Source of the DNA: Chitinophaga cymbidii
GTDB taxonomy: Bacteria; Bacteroidota; Bacteroidia; Chitinophagales; Chitinophagaceae
Reading direction: 5' to 3'
Assembly: GCF_007992715.1 (NCBI RefSeq)
Contig: NZ_BKAU01000003.1
Coordinates: forward strand, 124,001 to 188,000
DNA length: 64,000 nucleotides
Shown here: positions 34,614-42,793 of the stretch, in pieces
Numbering within the stretch: the stretch's first letter is position 1
Layout: every line of letters starts with the position of its first letter
Made by a program: the position numbers and the translations under genes
Notes under the pieces: generated by a model
What the model was told of the DNA's origin: nothing
Database searches by the model: none
Seen by the model: the letters and a program-made list of their open reading frames with translations, nothing else

Positions 34614-35093
34614 ATGGAACAGATCATCCTGCCTTTTTCGCTCGATAAACGTTTGCGGGTACAGCATCTTGCCCTCGGGGAGATCATTGAGCCCGTATCA
34701 CAGCAACAGCTGCAAACCGAAGTGCGCCCCGGCAAATGGACCGCCTTCGAGAACGCCGCGCACCTCGCCGCTTTTCATGATGTCTATAAGAAACGCATCG
34801 AAAGAATGCTGCAGGAGAACGCGCCTGCGTTCGAACCCTACGTCTGGCAGCAGGACGCCATTTTTGCAAACTTTAAAGGTATGACGAAGGAAGCGTTGCT
34901 GGACCGGTATGTGGACGACCGGAATGCGCTGCTCGCTTTGGTGGACGGCATCTCTGAGGAAGACCTGCAGCGCACGGGCGTGCATGGCGTATACGGCCGT
35001 TTCACGATTGTGCAATGGCTGGAAATGTTCGTGCTGCATGAAGCGCATCATCTGTTCACGATCTTTCAGCTGATACACGTAAGGCCGGCGTAA
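34614..35093 (+). CDS. DinB-family protein
   Basis: A 159-residue four-helix-bundle protein of the DinB/YfiT superfamily. Candidate metal-binding histidines are in AFENAAHLAAFHD and FVLHEAHHLFTIF. The related Bacillus enzymes are metal-dependent thiol S-transferases; others are of unknown function. The ATG at 34614 is chosen because an earlier start would run into the divergent promoter region. Its stop is directly followed by the ATG of ogt, so the two are translated together. Confidence 0.87.
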   Translation: MEQIILPFSLDKRLRVQHLALGEIIEPVSQQQLQTEVRPGKWTAFENAAHLAAFHDVYKKRIERMLQENAPAFEPYVWQQDAIFANFKGMTKEALLDRYVDDRNALLALVDGISEEDLQRTGVHGVYGRFTIVQWLEMFVLHEAHHLFTIFQLIHVRPA

Positions 35094-35573
35094 ATGGAAG
35101 CGAACGAACAACTCATCTATACAGCATCCCCCGTTGGTTTATTGGCGATACACGGCACTGCGGAATACATTTCCGCCGTATCCTTCACCGATGAAAAGAA
35201 AGCGGAACCCACGCCGGACGCGCCGCCGCTGCTGCACGCCTGCGCCCTGCAATTGCAGGAATATTTCGAAAAGAAAAGACAGGTGTTCGATCTCCCCATA
35301 CAACAGCCCGGCACAACGTTTCAGCAAACCGTCTGGCATTACCTCACCACTATTCCCTACGGAGAAACCATCACTTATCTCGCGCTGGCGAAACGCATCG
35401 GCAATGTTAAAAGTATCCGCGCGGTAGGCACTACAAACGGACGAAACCAGCTGGCGATCGTGGTGCCCTGCCACCGCGTGATCGGCGCCAACGGCGTGCT
35501 TACCGGCTATGCCGGCGGATTGTGGCGCAAGCAATGGCTGCTGGACCATGAAAAGGGCGGCCGCCTGTTCTGA
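35094..35573 (+). CDS. ogt: Methylated-DNA-protein cysteine methyltransferase
   Basis: A 159-residue suicide repair protein that takes methyl groups from O6-methylguanine. The active-site Cys126 is in VPCHRVIGANG, with the helix-turn-helix in PYGETITYLALAKRIG and the arginine-finger region in KSIRAVGTTNGRN. The N-terminal domain is short, as in Ogt. Adjacent to a DinB-family gene; both families are known from damage responses, but no LexA or Ada site is evident here. Confidence 0.96.
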   Translation: MEANEQLIYTASPVGLLAIHGTAEYISAVSFTDEKKAEPTPDAPPLLHACALQLQEYFEKKRQVFDLPIQQPGTTFQQTVWHYLTTIPYGETITYLALAKRIGNVKSIRAVGTTNGRNQLAIVVPCHRVIGANGVLTGYAGGLWRKQWLLDHEKGGRLF

Positions 35574-35593
35574 TGACGAATGATGTTCGTCAT
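35573..35593. other. Hairpin at the ogt stop codon
   Basis: ATGACGAA (35573-35580) and TTCGTCAT (35586-35593) pair around TGATG, followed within 10 bases by TTTTT. It overlaps the last base of the ogt stop and may be a weak terminator. Confidence 0.45.
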
Positions 35594-35711
35594 GGATCAT
35601 TCTTTTTGATCAACCCATCTGATCTGGTCAAAATTTACAAAACTGCATCTGTTTTTTTATTGGAAAATGGTGGAATTTTGAGCTGTCAAATTACAGACTC
35701 AATCACAGGTT

Positions 35712-37139
35712 ATGAACGCTTCTTTCCGCCACGACCTCTTGCAATTTCCGGAGCTGCTGCAGCAGACCGCCGCATATGCCGGTGATTTTCTGAGCCGCCT
35801 TCATGAAGAGAAAGTGAGCAAGCCCATGCCCGCATTTCCCGCTCCGGCTTTACCGGAAAAGGGTGTAGGGGCTGCGGCTGCGCTGGAGCTTTTTGATAAC
35901 CGCTTTGGTGATCACCTGGTGGCCAATGCCGGCCCGCGCTACTTCGGTTTCGTGACCGGCGGCGTTACGCCTGCCGCGCTGGCGGGTGACTGGCTGACCA
36001 GCACCATAGACATGAACCCGGCGGACAGATCGGCGGTGTCTTTTCACATTGAATCGGACACCATTGCTTTGCTGCGGCAGTTGTTTTCGCTGCCGGAAGA
36101 TTTTCTCGGCTGTTTTGTAAGCGGCGCCACCATGTCCAATTTCACCGGCCTCGCTACCGCCCGGCAATGGCTGGGCGTACAGCAGGGTGTGGACGTAGCG
36201 GCGGAAGGGGTTGGAGCATTGAAGGAGATCAACATATTGTCCGCCACACCGCATTCCAGTATTTCCAAAGCATTGTCCATGCTCGGCCTCGGGCGTAATG
36301 CGCTGACGAAGCTGGCAACGCTGCCGGATCGCGAAGCGGTAGACATCAACGCGCTGAAGGCATGGATCAACGAACATCCCGGTCAGCCTTTCATATATAT
36401 CGCCAGTGCCGGCACCGTGAACACGGTCGATTTTGACGATATCGCGGCACTGGCCGCACTGAAAAAGGAACATCCGTTCTGGTTGCATGTAGATGCGGCC
36501 TTCGGTGGCTTTGCCGCTGTCAGTCCCCGCTACAGGCACCTGCTCAACGGCTGGGAAGCGGCGGACAGCATTACCATAGACGCGCACAAGTGGCTGAACG
36601 TGCCGTACGATGCCGCGATGATCTTCACCCGGCATCCGCAGCTGCAGCAGGCCGTGTTCCGCAACGAGGGCGCCGCTTACCTTGGCGACCCCGCCGCCAA
36701 TTTTAATTACATTAACTACGCTCCCGAGAACTCGCGACGGTTGCGCTCGCTGCCGGCGTGGTTCTCCTTGCAGGCATACGGAGCCGAAGGTTACAGGGAT
36801 ATGGTCGAATCCAACATCCGCCTGGCCCGGCAACTGGGAGAACGGCTTGCCAGAAGCGGGCGCTTTCAGTTGCTGGCCCCGGTACGGATGTGTGTTGTGT
36901 GCTTTACGCTGAACCATCCCCCGCGGATGCTGGCGGAACATGTGAACCTGTTCCTGCAGCAGCTTGTCAAGCGGGGCATCGTATACGTTACACCCACGGA
37001 GTACAAGGGAACGCCCGCCATCAGGGCTGCACTCGTCAACTGGCGCACTACGGACCATGACATCGACAAGGTCATGCATGAACTGGAATCCGCCGCCGCA
37101 GCCGTCTCCGACCTGTCCGCCATCATCGGTAACAATTGA
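35712..37139 (+). CDS. Pyridoxal-dependent amino-acid decarboxylase (group II)
   Basis: A 475-residue fold-type I PLP enzyme of the aromatic-amino-acid/glutamate decarboxylase group. The PLP lysine is in TIDAHKWLNVPYD (about residue 297), the Asp pairing the pyridine N in LHVDAAFGGF, and the stacking His region in LSATPHSSISKALSMLG. The C-terminal domain is typical (GRFQLLAPVRMCVVCF). It would decarboxylate an aromatic or related L-amino acid in the cytoplasm; the substrate is not determined. A terminator follows it. Confidence 0.9.
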   Translation: MNASFRHDLLQFPELLQQTAAYAGDFLSRLHEEKVSKPMPAFPAPALPEKGVGAAAALELFDNRFGDHLVANAGPRYFGFVTGGVTPAALAGDWLTSTIDMNPADRSAVSFHIESDTIALLRQLFSLPEDFLGCFVSGATMSNFTGLATARQWLGVQQGVDVAAEGVGALKEINILSATPHSSISKALSMLGLGRNALTKLATLPDREAVDINALKAWINEHPGQPFIYIASAGTVNTVDFDDIAALAALKKEHPFWLHVDAAFGGFAAVSPRYRHLLNGWEAADSITIDAHKWLNVPYDAAMIFTRHPQLQQAVFRNEGAAYLGDPAANFNYINYAPENSRRLRSLPAWFSLQAYGAEGYRDMVESNIRLARQLGERLARSGRFQLLAPVRMCVVCFTLNHPPRMLAEHVNLFLQQLVKRGIVYVTPTEYKGTPAIRAALVNWRTTDHDIDKVMHELESAAAAVSDLSAIIGNN

Positions 37140-37164
37140 TTTAGAGGTTGATATTAATATATGC

Positions 37165-37198
37165 GGCGATGGGTCTCTACCTGTCGCCACGTTTTTTT
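37165..37198 (+). terminator. Terminator after the decarboxylase gene
   Basis: GGCGA (37165-37169) pairs with TCGCC (37184-37188), with partial inner pairing, and TTTTTTT follows at 37192-37198. It lies between the decarboxylase stop and the EamA start. Confidence 0.65.
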
Positions 37199-37221
37199 AT
37201 TCTTTCATTACATACGCAATC

Positions 37222-38133
37222 ATGAAAAAGCAACATACGAACGCCTACCTGGCATTGATCATCGTCAGCATATTCTGGGGAACCACTTATCTCGCGGCGC
37301 GCATCGGCGTACAGCACATGCATGGCATGATGCTCGCCGGTTTGCGGCAGACCGCCGCCGGCGCGATCCTCACCGCATTCTTCCTGATTAAAGGCTACAA
37401 GCTGCCGCAGGTGCCCGTTTTATCCAAACTCTTTGTGATCGGGGTGATCATGCTTTGCGGCAGCAACGGCCTGATGACCTGGGCCATGCAATACATTCCC
37501 AGCGGCCTCGGCGCCATCATCGCGGCTACGGTGCCTATCTGGATCACCATCTTCAGCTTTTTCCTCGTACAGAAGACCCGCATTTCGGTGCAGCTGGTGA
37601 TCGGCATGCTGATCGGCCTCGCCGGCATCGGCGGTATCTTTTACGATAACCTCGCGCATCTTATGGAGCCGGAGTACCGCTTCGGGGTGATGCTCATCAC
37701 GCTGGCCTGCGTGTTCTGGGCGCTGGGCTCCGTGCTTACGGCCAAATGGGCGCTCGGCATCAACTACCTGTACGGCGCGGGTTTCCAGATGCTGTTCAGC
37801 GGACTGGTAATGCTGGTGATCGCCGGGCTGATGGGGCAGCACCTGAGCGTAGGGAACTTTACCGGCGAGCTGTGGGGCAGCCTGCTGTACCTGATCTTCA
37901 TCGGCTCCCTGCTGAGCTACTCCGCTTATGTTTTCGCACTGAACAATTTACCGCCCTCGCTGGTTGCTATTTACGCATACATCAATCCCATTGTGGCCGT
38001 GATACTGGGCTGGCTGATCCTGAGCGAAAACCTGAACTGGCTGATGGGCGCGTCCTGCATGGTGACGCTCTTCGGCGTATATCTCGTGAACAACGCATTT
38101 AACAAGAATAAAAGTTATGAACGCAGCAAATGA
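37222..38133 (+). CDS. EamA/DMT-family transporter
   Basis: A 303-residue inner-membrane protein with ten hydrophobic segments in two EamA repeats (first FWGTTYLAARIGVQHMHG, second FWALGSVLTAKWALG). It is probably an exporter of amino acids or other metabolites, as in RhaT/YdcZ relatives. The ATG at 37222 is chosen; a much longer reading lies in the decarboxylase gene and is rejected. The 3' end overlaps the GNAT-DinB gene by 17 bases. Confidence 0.93.
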   Translation: MKKQHTNAYLALIIVSIFWGTTYLAARIGVQHMHGMMLAGLRQTAAGAILTAFFLIKGYKLPQVPVLSKLFVIGVIMLCGSNGLMTWAMQYIPSGLGAIIAATVPIWITIFSFFLVQKTRISVQLVIGMLIGLAGIGGIFYDNLAHLMEPEYRFGVMLITLACVFWALGSVLTAKWALGINYLYGAGFQMLFSGLVMLVIAGLMGQHLSVGNFTGELWGSLLYLIFIGSLLSYSAYVFALNNLPPSLVAIYAYINPIVAVILGWLILSENLNWLMGASCMVTLFGVYLVNNAFNKNKSYERSK

Positions 38134-39052
38134 CATCCGGGTATTAAGCTGGCATCCGTCCCTGCAGCCGCATTTCGAGCAGCTGAACAAACACTGGATA
38201 CGCAAGTATTTTTCACTGGAGCAGGTGGACATAGATGTGCTGGAACATCCGCAGGAGCATATCATCGATCATGGCGGCGATATTATTTTCGTGGCCGTGG
38301 GCGCACAGGTGGCGGGCACCGTTGCTTACAAGCGGCTGGACGATGAAACAGTGGAAATGACGAAAATGGCGGTGGATGAGGCTTTCCAGGGCAGGAAGCT
38401 CGGCTGGCTGCTCGGCACCGCTATTCAGCAGCGCGCGGCGGAAGCCGGTTTTACGAAGATGGTGCTGTATTCCAGCCGTTCGCTGACACCCGCCATCACC
38501 ATGTATCACAAGCTGGGCTTTGAAGAATCGGAGCTGGAAAAAGGAGGATATGAAAGATGTGATATCAAGATGGGGATCGATCTGCAACCACCGCCGCTGC
38601 TGCCTCTCGCCCGGGAATTGCAGGCAACGGTGGAGCAGGCGGCGGAAAAGCTGATGCTCTTTTCCGACGAGGAAGCTGCTTTCAAGCCGGCGCCGGGGAA
38701 ATGGAGCCACAAGGAGATACTCGGCCATCTCATTGATTCAGCGGTCAACAATTATGCGCGCTTTGTCCGCGGCCAGCAGGCGGATTACACGGAGCTGCCT
38801 TCGTACGATCAGGATTTCTGGGTGGACGCGCGGCAGTACCAGCGGGAAGACTGGCAAACGCTGGTATATTTGTGGAAACGGATGAACGGGCATATCGCCG
38901 CTATTTTTCCGCTGATATCTTCCGCCGCGCTGGAACATATCTGTGTGATCGGGCAGCATGCGCCCGTAACGTTGCGTTTTGTTGCGGAAGATTACCTCGT
39001 TCATTTACGGCATCATCTTTTCCAGATCTTTCCTGTTCAGGCAAACTATTAA
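38117..39052 (+). CDS. GNAT acetyltransferase-DinB fusion protein
   Basis: A 311-residue two-domain protein. Residues about 1-155 are a GNAT N-acetyltransferase with acetyl-CoA loop FQGRKLGWLLGTAIQQRA and the later YHKLGFEE. Residues about 160-311 are a DinB-like four-helix bundle (PAPGKWSHKEILGHLIDSAV, FVAEDYLVHLRHHLFQIF) with candidate metal-binding histidines. The frame is continuous across the join with a proline-rich linker (LQPPPLLPLARE), so this is a true fusion. Its overlap with the EamA gene suggests shared expression. Confidence 0.88.
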   Translation: MNAANDIRVLSWHPSLQPHFEQLNKHWIRKYFSLEQVDIDVLEHPQEHIIDHGGDIIFVAVGAQVAGTVAYKRLDDETVEMTKMAVDEAFQGRKLGWLLGTAIQQRAAEAGFTKMVLYSSRSLTPAITMYHKLGFEESELEKGGYERCDIKMGIDLQPPPLLPLARELQATVEQAAEKLMLFSDEEAAFKPAPGKWSHKEILGHLIDSAVNNYARFVRGQQADYTELPSYDQDFWVDARQYQREDWQTLVYLWKRMNGHIAAIFPLISSAALEHICVIGQHAPVTLRFVAEDYLVHLRHHLFQIFPVQANY

Positions 39053-39053
39053 T

Positions 39054-39494
39054 ATGCAGATCACCACAGCTACTACGGCACACCTGCCGCAACTCGCCGC
39101 GCTCTTTGACGCTTACCGTCAGCATTATGAACAGGCGCCGGACCCGGAAGGCGCGAAAGCCTATTTGTCCGAACGCCTTTCCCGGTCGGAAAGCGTGATC
39201 TATGTAGCGGTAGACGATGGAACGGTCATCGGCTTTACCCAGCTGTATCCCGTTTTTTCTTCGATAGGGATGAAGAAAGCCTGGATACTGAACGACCTGT
39301 TCGTGGACCCGGCGCACCGCCGGAAGGGCGCGGCGCGGGCGCTGATAGCGGCTTCCCGCGCACTGGGAGAAAATACTTCCGCCCGTTACATCATGCTGCA
39401 AACGCATATCACCAACAAAAATGCGCAGGCGCTGTACGAGCATACCGGCTTTCAGCGCGATGACGAGTTTTATTACTATTACTTGTCCATTTGA
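39054..39494 (+). CDS. GNAT-family N-acetyltransferase
   Basis: A 146-residue single GNAT domain: ILNDLFVDPAHRRKGAARAL carries the acetyl-CoA pyrophosphate loop (RRKGAA), and TNKNAQALYEHTGFQRDDEF is the C-terminal strand and helix. It starts 1 base after the GNAT-DinB gene. The acceptor is unknown. The start at 39054 is used because the sequence before it belongs to the previous gene. Confidence 0.9.
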   Translation: MQITTATTAHLPQLAALFDAYRQHYEQAPDPEGAKAYLSERLSRSESVIYVAVDDGTVIGFTQLYPVFSSIGMKKAWILNDLFVDPAHRRKGAARALIAASRALGENTSARYIMLQTHITNKNAQALYEHTGFQRDDEFYYYYLSI

Positions 39495-39508
39495 TTTATT
39501 TTGCGGGC

Positions 39509-40066
39509 ATGGACACACAGCAGAGCCCCTGGCAGATATTGGCCACCGCCGTACAATACGATAACAAATGGATACGGCTCACGGAGCACCAGGTGATCAA
39601 TCCCGGTGGCGGCAGGGGCATTTACGGCGTGGTGCATTTCAAGAATAAAGCGATCGGTGTGGTGGCGATGGATGCGGAATTGAACATTTACCTGGTAGGG
39701 CAATACCGTTTCCCGCTGGAAGCCTTCAGCTGGGAAATACCGGAAGGCGGGGGTCCCCTCGGTGAAGACCCGCTGCTGTCCGCCCAACGCGAGCTGCTGG
39801 AAGAAACCGGCCTCGTAGCCGCCCGCTGGGAACCCATCGTGCAGATGCACCTTTCCAACTCCGTCAGCGATGAATCCGGCATCGTATACCTCGCGCGGGA
39901 ACTGGAACAGCGCACCGCCGAACCCGAAGAAACCGAACAGCTGTTCGTCCGCAAGCTCCCCTTTGCACAAGCCTATCAAATGGTGAAAAACCACGAGATC
40001 ACCGATTCCCTCTCTGTTGCCGCCATTCAAAAGATTCAACTGATGATGCTGGAAGGGGAGCTTTGA
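39509..40066 (+). CDS. NUDIX hydrolase (ADP-ribose pyrophosphatase-like)
   Basis: A 185-residue NUDIX enzyme. The box spans about residues 73-97, with the core E-LLEETG (AQRELLEETGLVA) preceded by WEIPEGGGPLGEDP. The N-terminal strand pair (YGVVHFKNKAIGVVAMDA, LVGQYRFPLEAFSW) is of ADP-ribose/nucleoside-diphosphate-sugar pyrophosphatase type. The second conserved Glu of REXXEE is present, so it should be active. The ATG at 39509 follows a TATTTTG stretch. Confidence 0.93.
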   Translation: MDTQQSPWQILATAVQYDNKWIRLTEHQVINPGGGRGIYGVVHFKNKAIGVVAMDAELNIYLVGQYRFPLEAFSWEIPEGGGPLGEDPLLSAQRELLEETGLVAARWEPIVQMHLSNSVSDESGIVYLARELEQRTAEPEETEQLFVRKLPFAQAYQMVKNHEITDSLSVAAIQKIQLMMLEGEL

Positions 40067-40071
40067 TGCGT

Positions 40072-40079
40072 TATCTTTG
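40072..40079 (+). promoter_or_regulatory. -7 element immediately before rlmB
   Basis: TATCTTTG matches TAnnTTTG exactly and ends 5 bases before the rlmB ATG at 40085. Transcription would start at or beside the start codon, giving a leaderless message. No clear -33 element is seen. Confidence 0.6.
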
Positions 40080-40084
40080 CCGCG

Positions 40085-40861
40085 ATGAACCATCGATTCA
40101 AACCATCCCCTCCCAAACCGAAGCAGTCTGCCCTCATCATCGGCAGGCAGCCGCTGGTAGAGGCCATGAAGGCCGGGAAGGCCATAGAGCGCATTTTCCT
40201 CCTGAAGAACGCTTCCGGGGACATCATTCCCCAGATCCGCCAGCTGGCGGCGGCACAGCGTATTCCCATCAACACCGTGCCCGTAGAGAAGCTCAACAGC
40301 CTCACGCAAGCCAACCACCAGGGCGTTGTGGCCATCACGGCGAAGGTAGCGTACCTGGACCTGCAGGACGTGATCTCTCATGTGGTGGACAGCGGAGAAA
40401 CACCGCTTTTCCTGATCCTGGACGGTATCACCGATGTGCGTAACATCGGCGCCATCGCGCGGAGCGCCGTCTGCTGCGGCGCACAGGCGATCATCATTCC
40501 GGACAGGGGCATTGCCGCGCTGAATGAAGAAGCTATCAAATCCTCCGCCGGCGCGCTGGAAAAGATCTCCGTCTGCCGGGTGGACAGCCTGCTGAAAGCC
40601 ATCGACACCCTTCACCTGAACGGCATCAAAATACTCGCCAGTGAAATGGAAGCCGAACAACAGCTTTTTGACTGCCCCTGGCAGGAGCCGGTGGCGGTGA
40701 TCATGGGTTCGGAAGACAAAGGCGTGTATCCGGCACTGTTAAAAGCGGCGGACCAGCAGTTCAACATCCCGATGAAGAATAATTTTGAATCTTTCAATGT
40801 GTCCGTGGCCGCGGGGATCATCCTGTATGAGGCCATGAAGCAGCGGATGATGGCGAAGTAG
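40085..40861 (+). CDS. rlmB: 23S rRNA (guanosine-2'-O-)-methyltransferase RlmB
   Basis: A 258-residue SpoU-class (SPOUT) methyltransferase. The N-terminal RNA-binding domain has IIGRQPLVEAMKAGKAIERI. The catalytic domain carries the three SpoU motifs: DGITDVRNIGAIARSA, IMGSEDKGV and IPMKNNFESFNVSVAAGIIL. It methylates the 2'-O of G2251 in 23S rRNA in the characterised enzyme. A short basic N-terminal tail precedes the domain. Confidence 0.93.
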   Translation: MNHRFKPSPPKPKQSALIIGRQPLVEAMKAGKAIERIFLLKNASGDIIPQIRQLAAAQRIPINTVPVEKLNSLTQANHQGVVAITAKVAYLDLQDVISHVVDSGETPLFLILDGITDVRNIGAIARSAVCCGAQAIIIPDRGIAALNEEAIKSSAGALEKISVCRVDSLLKAIDTLHLNGIKILASEMEAEQQLFDCPWQEPVAVIMGSEDKGVYPALLKAADQQFNIPMKNNFESFNVSVAAGIILYEAMKQRMMAK

Positions 40862-40884
40862 GCATATTTTCCTTATTTTTAAGC

Positions 40885-41733
40885 ATGCTCAAATTCATCG
40901 AATGCCCCCGCGATGCGATGCAGGGCTGGCCAAAACAGATCTCCACGGCAGACAAGACCGCTTACCTGAACACTTTGCTGGACGTGGGTTTTGACACGCT
41001 GGACTTCGGCAGCTTCGTTTCCGCCAAAGCCATCCCCCAGATGGCGGACACGGCGGAAGTGCTGAAAGGGCTGCGCACCGGCAGCCGCACCAAACTGCTG
41101 TCTATCGTCGCCAATGTGCGCGGCGCGGAAGAAGCGGTGAGCCATGACGCCATCCATTACCTCGGCTTTCCCTTTTCCATTTCGGAGACCTTTCAATTGC
41201 GCAATACCAACAAAACCATCGCGGAAGCGCTGGAACAGGTGCAGACCATCCAGGAGCTGTGCGTGAAGAACAGCAAGCAACTGGTGATCTACATTTCCAT
41301 GGGCTTCGGCAATCCCTACGGCGATCCGTACGATGCGGCCACCGTGCTGTACTGGGCCAATGCCTTCGCGGAGCTGGAAGTGCCTGTCATTTCCCTGGCG
41401 GACACCGTGGGCGTAGCGCAGCCGGCAGGCATCGCGCAGCTCTTTGCGCAGCTCATTCCCGCTTACCCCGAGATCGAGTTCGGCGCCCATTTCCACTCCA
41501 CGCCGCAAGCCTGGGAAGAAAAGATCGCCGCCGCCTACGACAATGGCTGCCGGCGCTTCGACAGTGCGATCCGCGGCATCGGCGGCTGCCCCATGGCGCA
41601 GGATGACCTGGTGGGGAACATCGCCACGGAGAACCTCGTTGCTTTCTGCCGCTCCCGCAACATCACCATACCGCTCGATCCGGAGCAATTCTCAGCGGCC
41701 GGCGAATTTGCAGACCGCATATTTCTGCATTAA
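40885..41733 (+). CDS. Hydroxymethylglutaryl-CoA lyase
   Basis: A 282-residue TIM-barrel enzyme of the HMGL-like family that splits HMG-CoA to acetyl-CoA and acetoacetate, the last step of leucine breakdown. Visible are IECPRDAMQGWP at the start (the substrate/metal Arg-Asp), EFGAHFHSTP with metal histidines, and the signature DSAIRGIGGCPMAQDDLVGN with the active-site Cys. The N-terminus is normal for bacterial HMGL. It lies 23 bases after rlmB. A TATTTTTA stretch just upstream is a possible weak -7 element. Confidence 0.93.
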   Translation: MLKFIECPRDAMQGWPKQISTADKTAYLNTLLDVGFDTLDFGSFVSAKAIPQMADTAEVLKGLRTGSRTKLLSIVANVRGAEEAVSHDAIHYLGFPFSISETFQLRNTNKTIAEALEQVQTIQELCVKNSKQLVIYISMGFGNPYGDPYDAATVLYWANAFAELEVPVISLADTVGVAQPAGIAQLFAQLIPAYPEIEFGAHFHSTPQAWEEKIAAAYDNGCRRFDSAIRGIGGCPMAQDDLVGNIATENLVAFCRSRNITIPLDPEQFSAAGEFADRIFLH

Positions 41734-41738
41734 TTTTG
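41731..41738 (+). promoter_or_regulatory. -7 element immediately before the GSCFA gene
   Basis: TAATTTTG matches TAnnTTTG and ends 4 bases before the ATG at 41743. TTTG at 41707-41710 gives a 20-base spacer. It overlaps the stop of the HMG-CoA lyase gene. The message would be leaderless or nearly so. Confidence 0.6.
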
Positions 41739-41742
41739 CACC

Positions 41743-42726
41743 ATGAACTTCCGCCTCACTTTTCCCGTCGCTCCCCTGGAGCCATCCATCCAGTACAGTG
41801 ACAAGCTCCTGCTGTCCGGCTCCTGCTTCGCGGAAGAGATCGGCACGCTGTTGCGGCAGCACAAGTTCAACGCCCTCATGAATCCCAACGGCATTCTCTT
41901 CAACCCGCTGAGCATCGCGCAAAGCATGCAAAGCTACCTCGACGGAAAGCGGTACACCGCCAAAGACCTCTTTCAGCATGAAGGCCTCTGGCACAGCTGG
42001 GACCATCATTCCCGTTTTTCCGCTTCCACCGCAGCGGATGCCCTCGAACATATCAACCACTCACAATCCGCCGCCATACAACGTTTGAAGGAAGCGGACT
42101 GGCTCATCATCACCCTCGGCTCCGCCTACGTTTATCATCTGAAAGAAAACAACAAAATGGTGGCGAACTGCCATAAAGTGCCCGACGCCGCTTTTTACAA
42201 AAGACTGCTGCCGGCGGACGAGATCATCGCGGCGCTGGACAATATGATGCACCGCCTGTTCTTCACCAACCGCAAAGTGAACATCCTGTTCACCGTCAGC
42301 CCCGTGCGGTATGTACGCGACGGGCTGGTGGAAAACAACCTCAGCAAAGCGATCCTGCTGCAATCCGTTCATCATCTGGTTAATAAATTCGACCGGCTTT
42401 TTTATTTTCCCGCTTATGAGCTGGTGATAGATGATCTGCGCGACTACCGTTTTTACAAGGAAGACCTGGTGCATCCGAACGAGCTGGCCGTCCGTTATGT
42501 GTGGGATCATTTCACCAACGCCTGTTTGCATCCCGAAGGGCAGCAGCTGCTGGCGCAGGTGAAAGATATTCTCCGCGCGCGGCAGCACCGCCCGTTTAAC
42601 CCCGAAACCCCGCAGCATCAGCAGTTCCTGGCGGCCTATGCTAAAAAGGTGCAGGCGTTGACCGCCGCACATCCTTTCCTGAACATGGAGGAAGAAACTG
42701 CGTATTTTTCCGGCAGCCCGCATTAG
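41743..42726 (+). CDS. GSCFA-domain protein
   Basis: A 327-residue protein. The eponymous motif is at SGSCFAEEIGTLL (about residues 26-38), followed by NPNGILFNPLS and later WLIITLGSAYVYHL, TVSPVRYVRDGLVENNLSKA and the C-terminal YELVIDDLRDYRFYKEDLVH and PNELAVRYVW. GSCFA proteins belong to the SGNH/GDSL hydrolase-like group with Ser, and His near the C-terminus (LVHPN). It probably acts as an esterase, substrate unknown. It is common in Bacteroidota. Confidence 0.92.
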   Translation: MNFRLTFPVAPLEPSIQYSDKLLLSGSCFAEEIGTLLRQHKFNALMNPNGILFNPLSIAQSMQSYLDGKRYTAKDLFQHEGLWHSWDHHSRFSASTAADALEHINHSQSAAIQRLKEADWLIITLGSAYVYHLKENNKMVANCHKVPDAAFYKRLLPADEIIAALDNMMHRLFFTNRKVNILFTVSPVRYVRDGLVENNLSKAILLQSVHHLVNKFDRLFYFPAYELVIDDLRDYRFYKEDLVHPNELAVRYVWDHFTNACLHPEGQQLLAQVKDILRARQHRPFNPETPQHQQFLAAYAKKVQALTAAHPFLNMEEETAYFSGSPH

Positions 42727-42734
42727 CGTCCACG

Positions 42735-42766
42735 AAATAAAAGAGGCCACCCCGCGGGACGGCCTC
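42735..42766 (-). terminator. Terminator of the MFS gene
   Basis: On the minus strand GAGGCC pairs with GGCCTC around CGTCCCGCGGGGT, followed by a T-rich stretch TTTTATTT (plus-strand 42735-42742). It lies downstream of the minus-strand MFS gene and just after the GSCFA stop. Confidence 0.8.
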
Positions 42767-42793
42767 CTGAAAGAGAATAAATATAAACCTGGC

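Noticed and set aside
35850..37190. A 446-codon minus-strand frame
   Set aside because: It is antisense to the PLP decarboxylase with all catalytic motifs present on the plus strand. Composition is shadow-like (His, Arg, Gln-rich).
36964..37221. Upstream extension of the EamA transporter
   Set aside because: It overlaps the decarboxylase gene, includes the terminator at 37165-37198 and adds a non-membrane tail not expected for the family.
39479..40660. A 393-codon minus-strand frame across two genes
   Set aside because: It is antisense to the NUDIX and rlmB genes, both clearly real; no domain seen in the translation.
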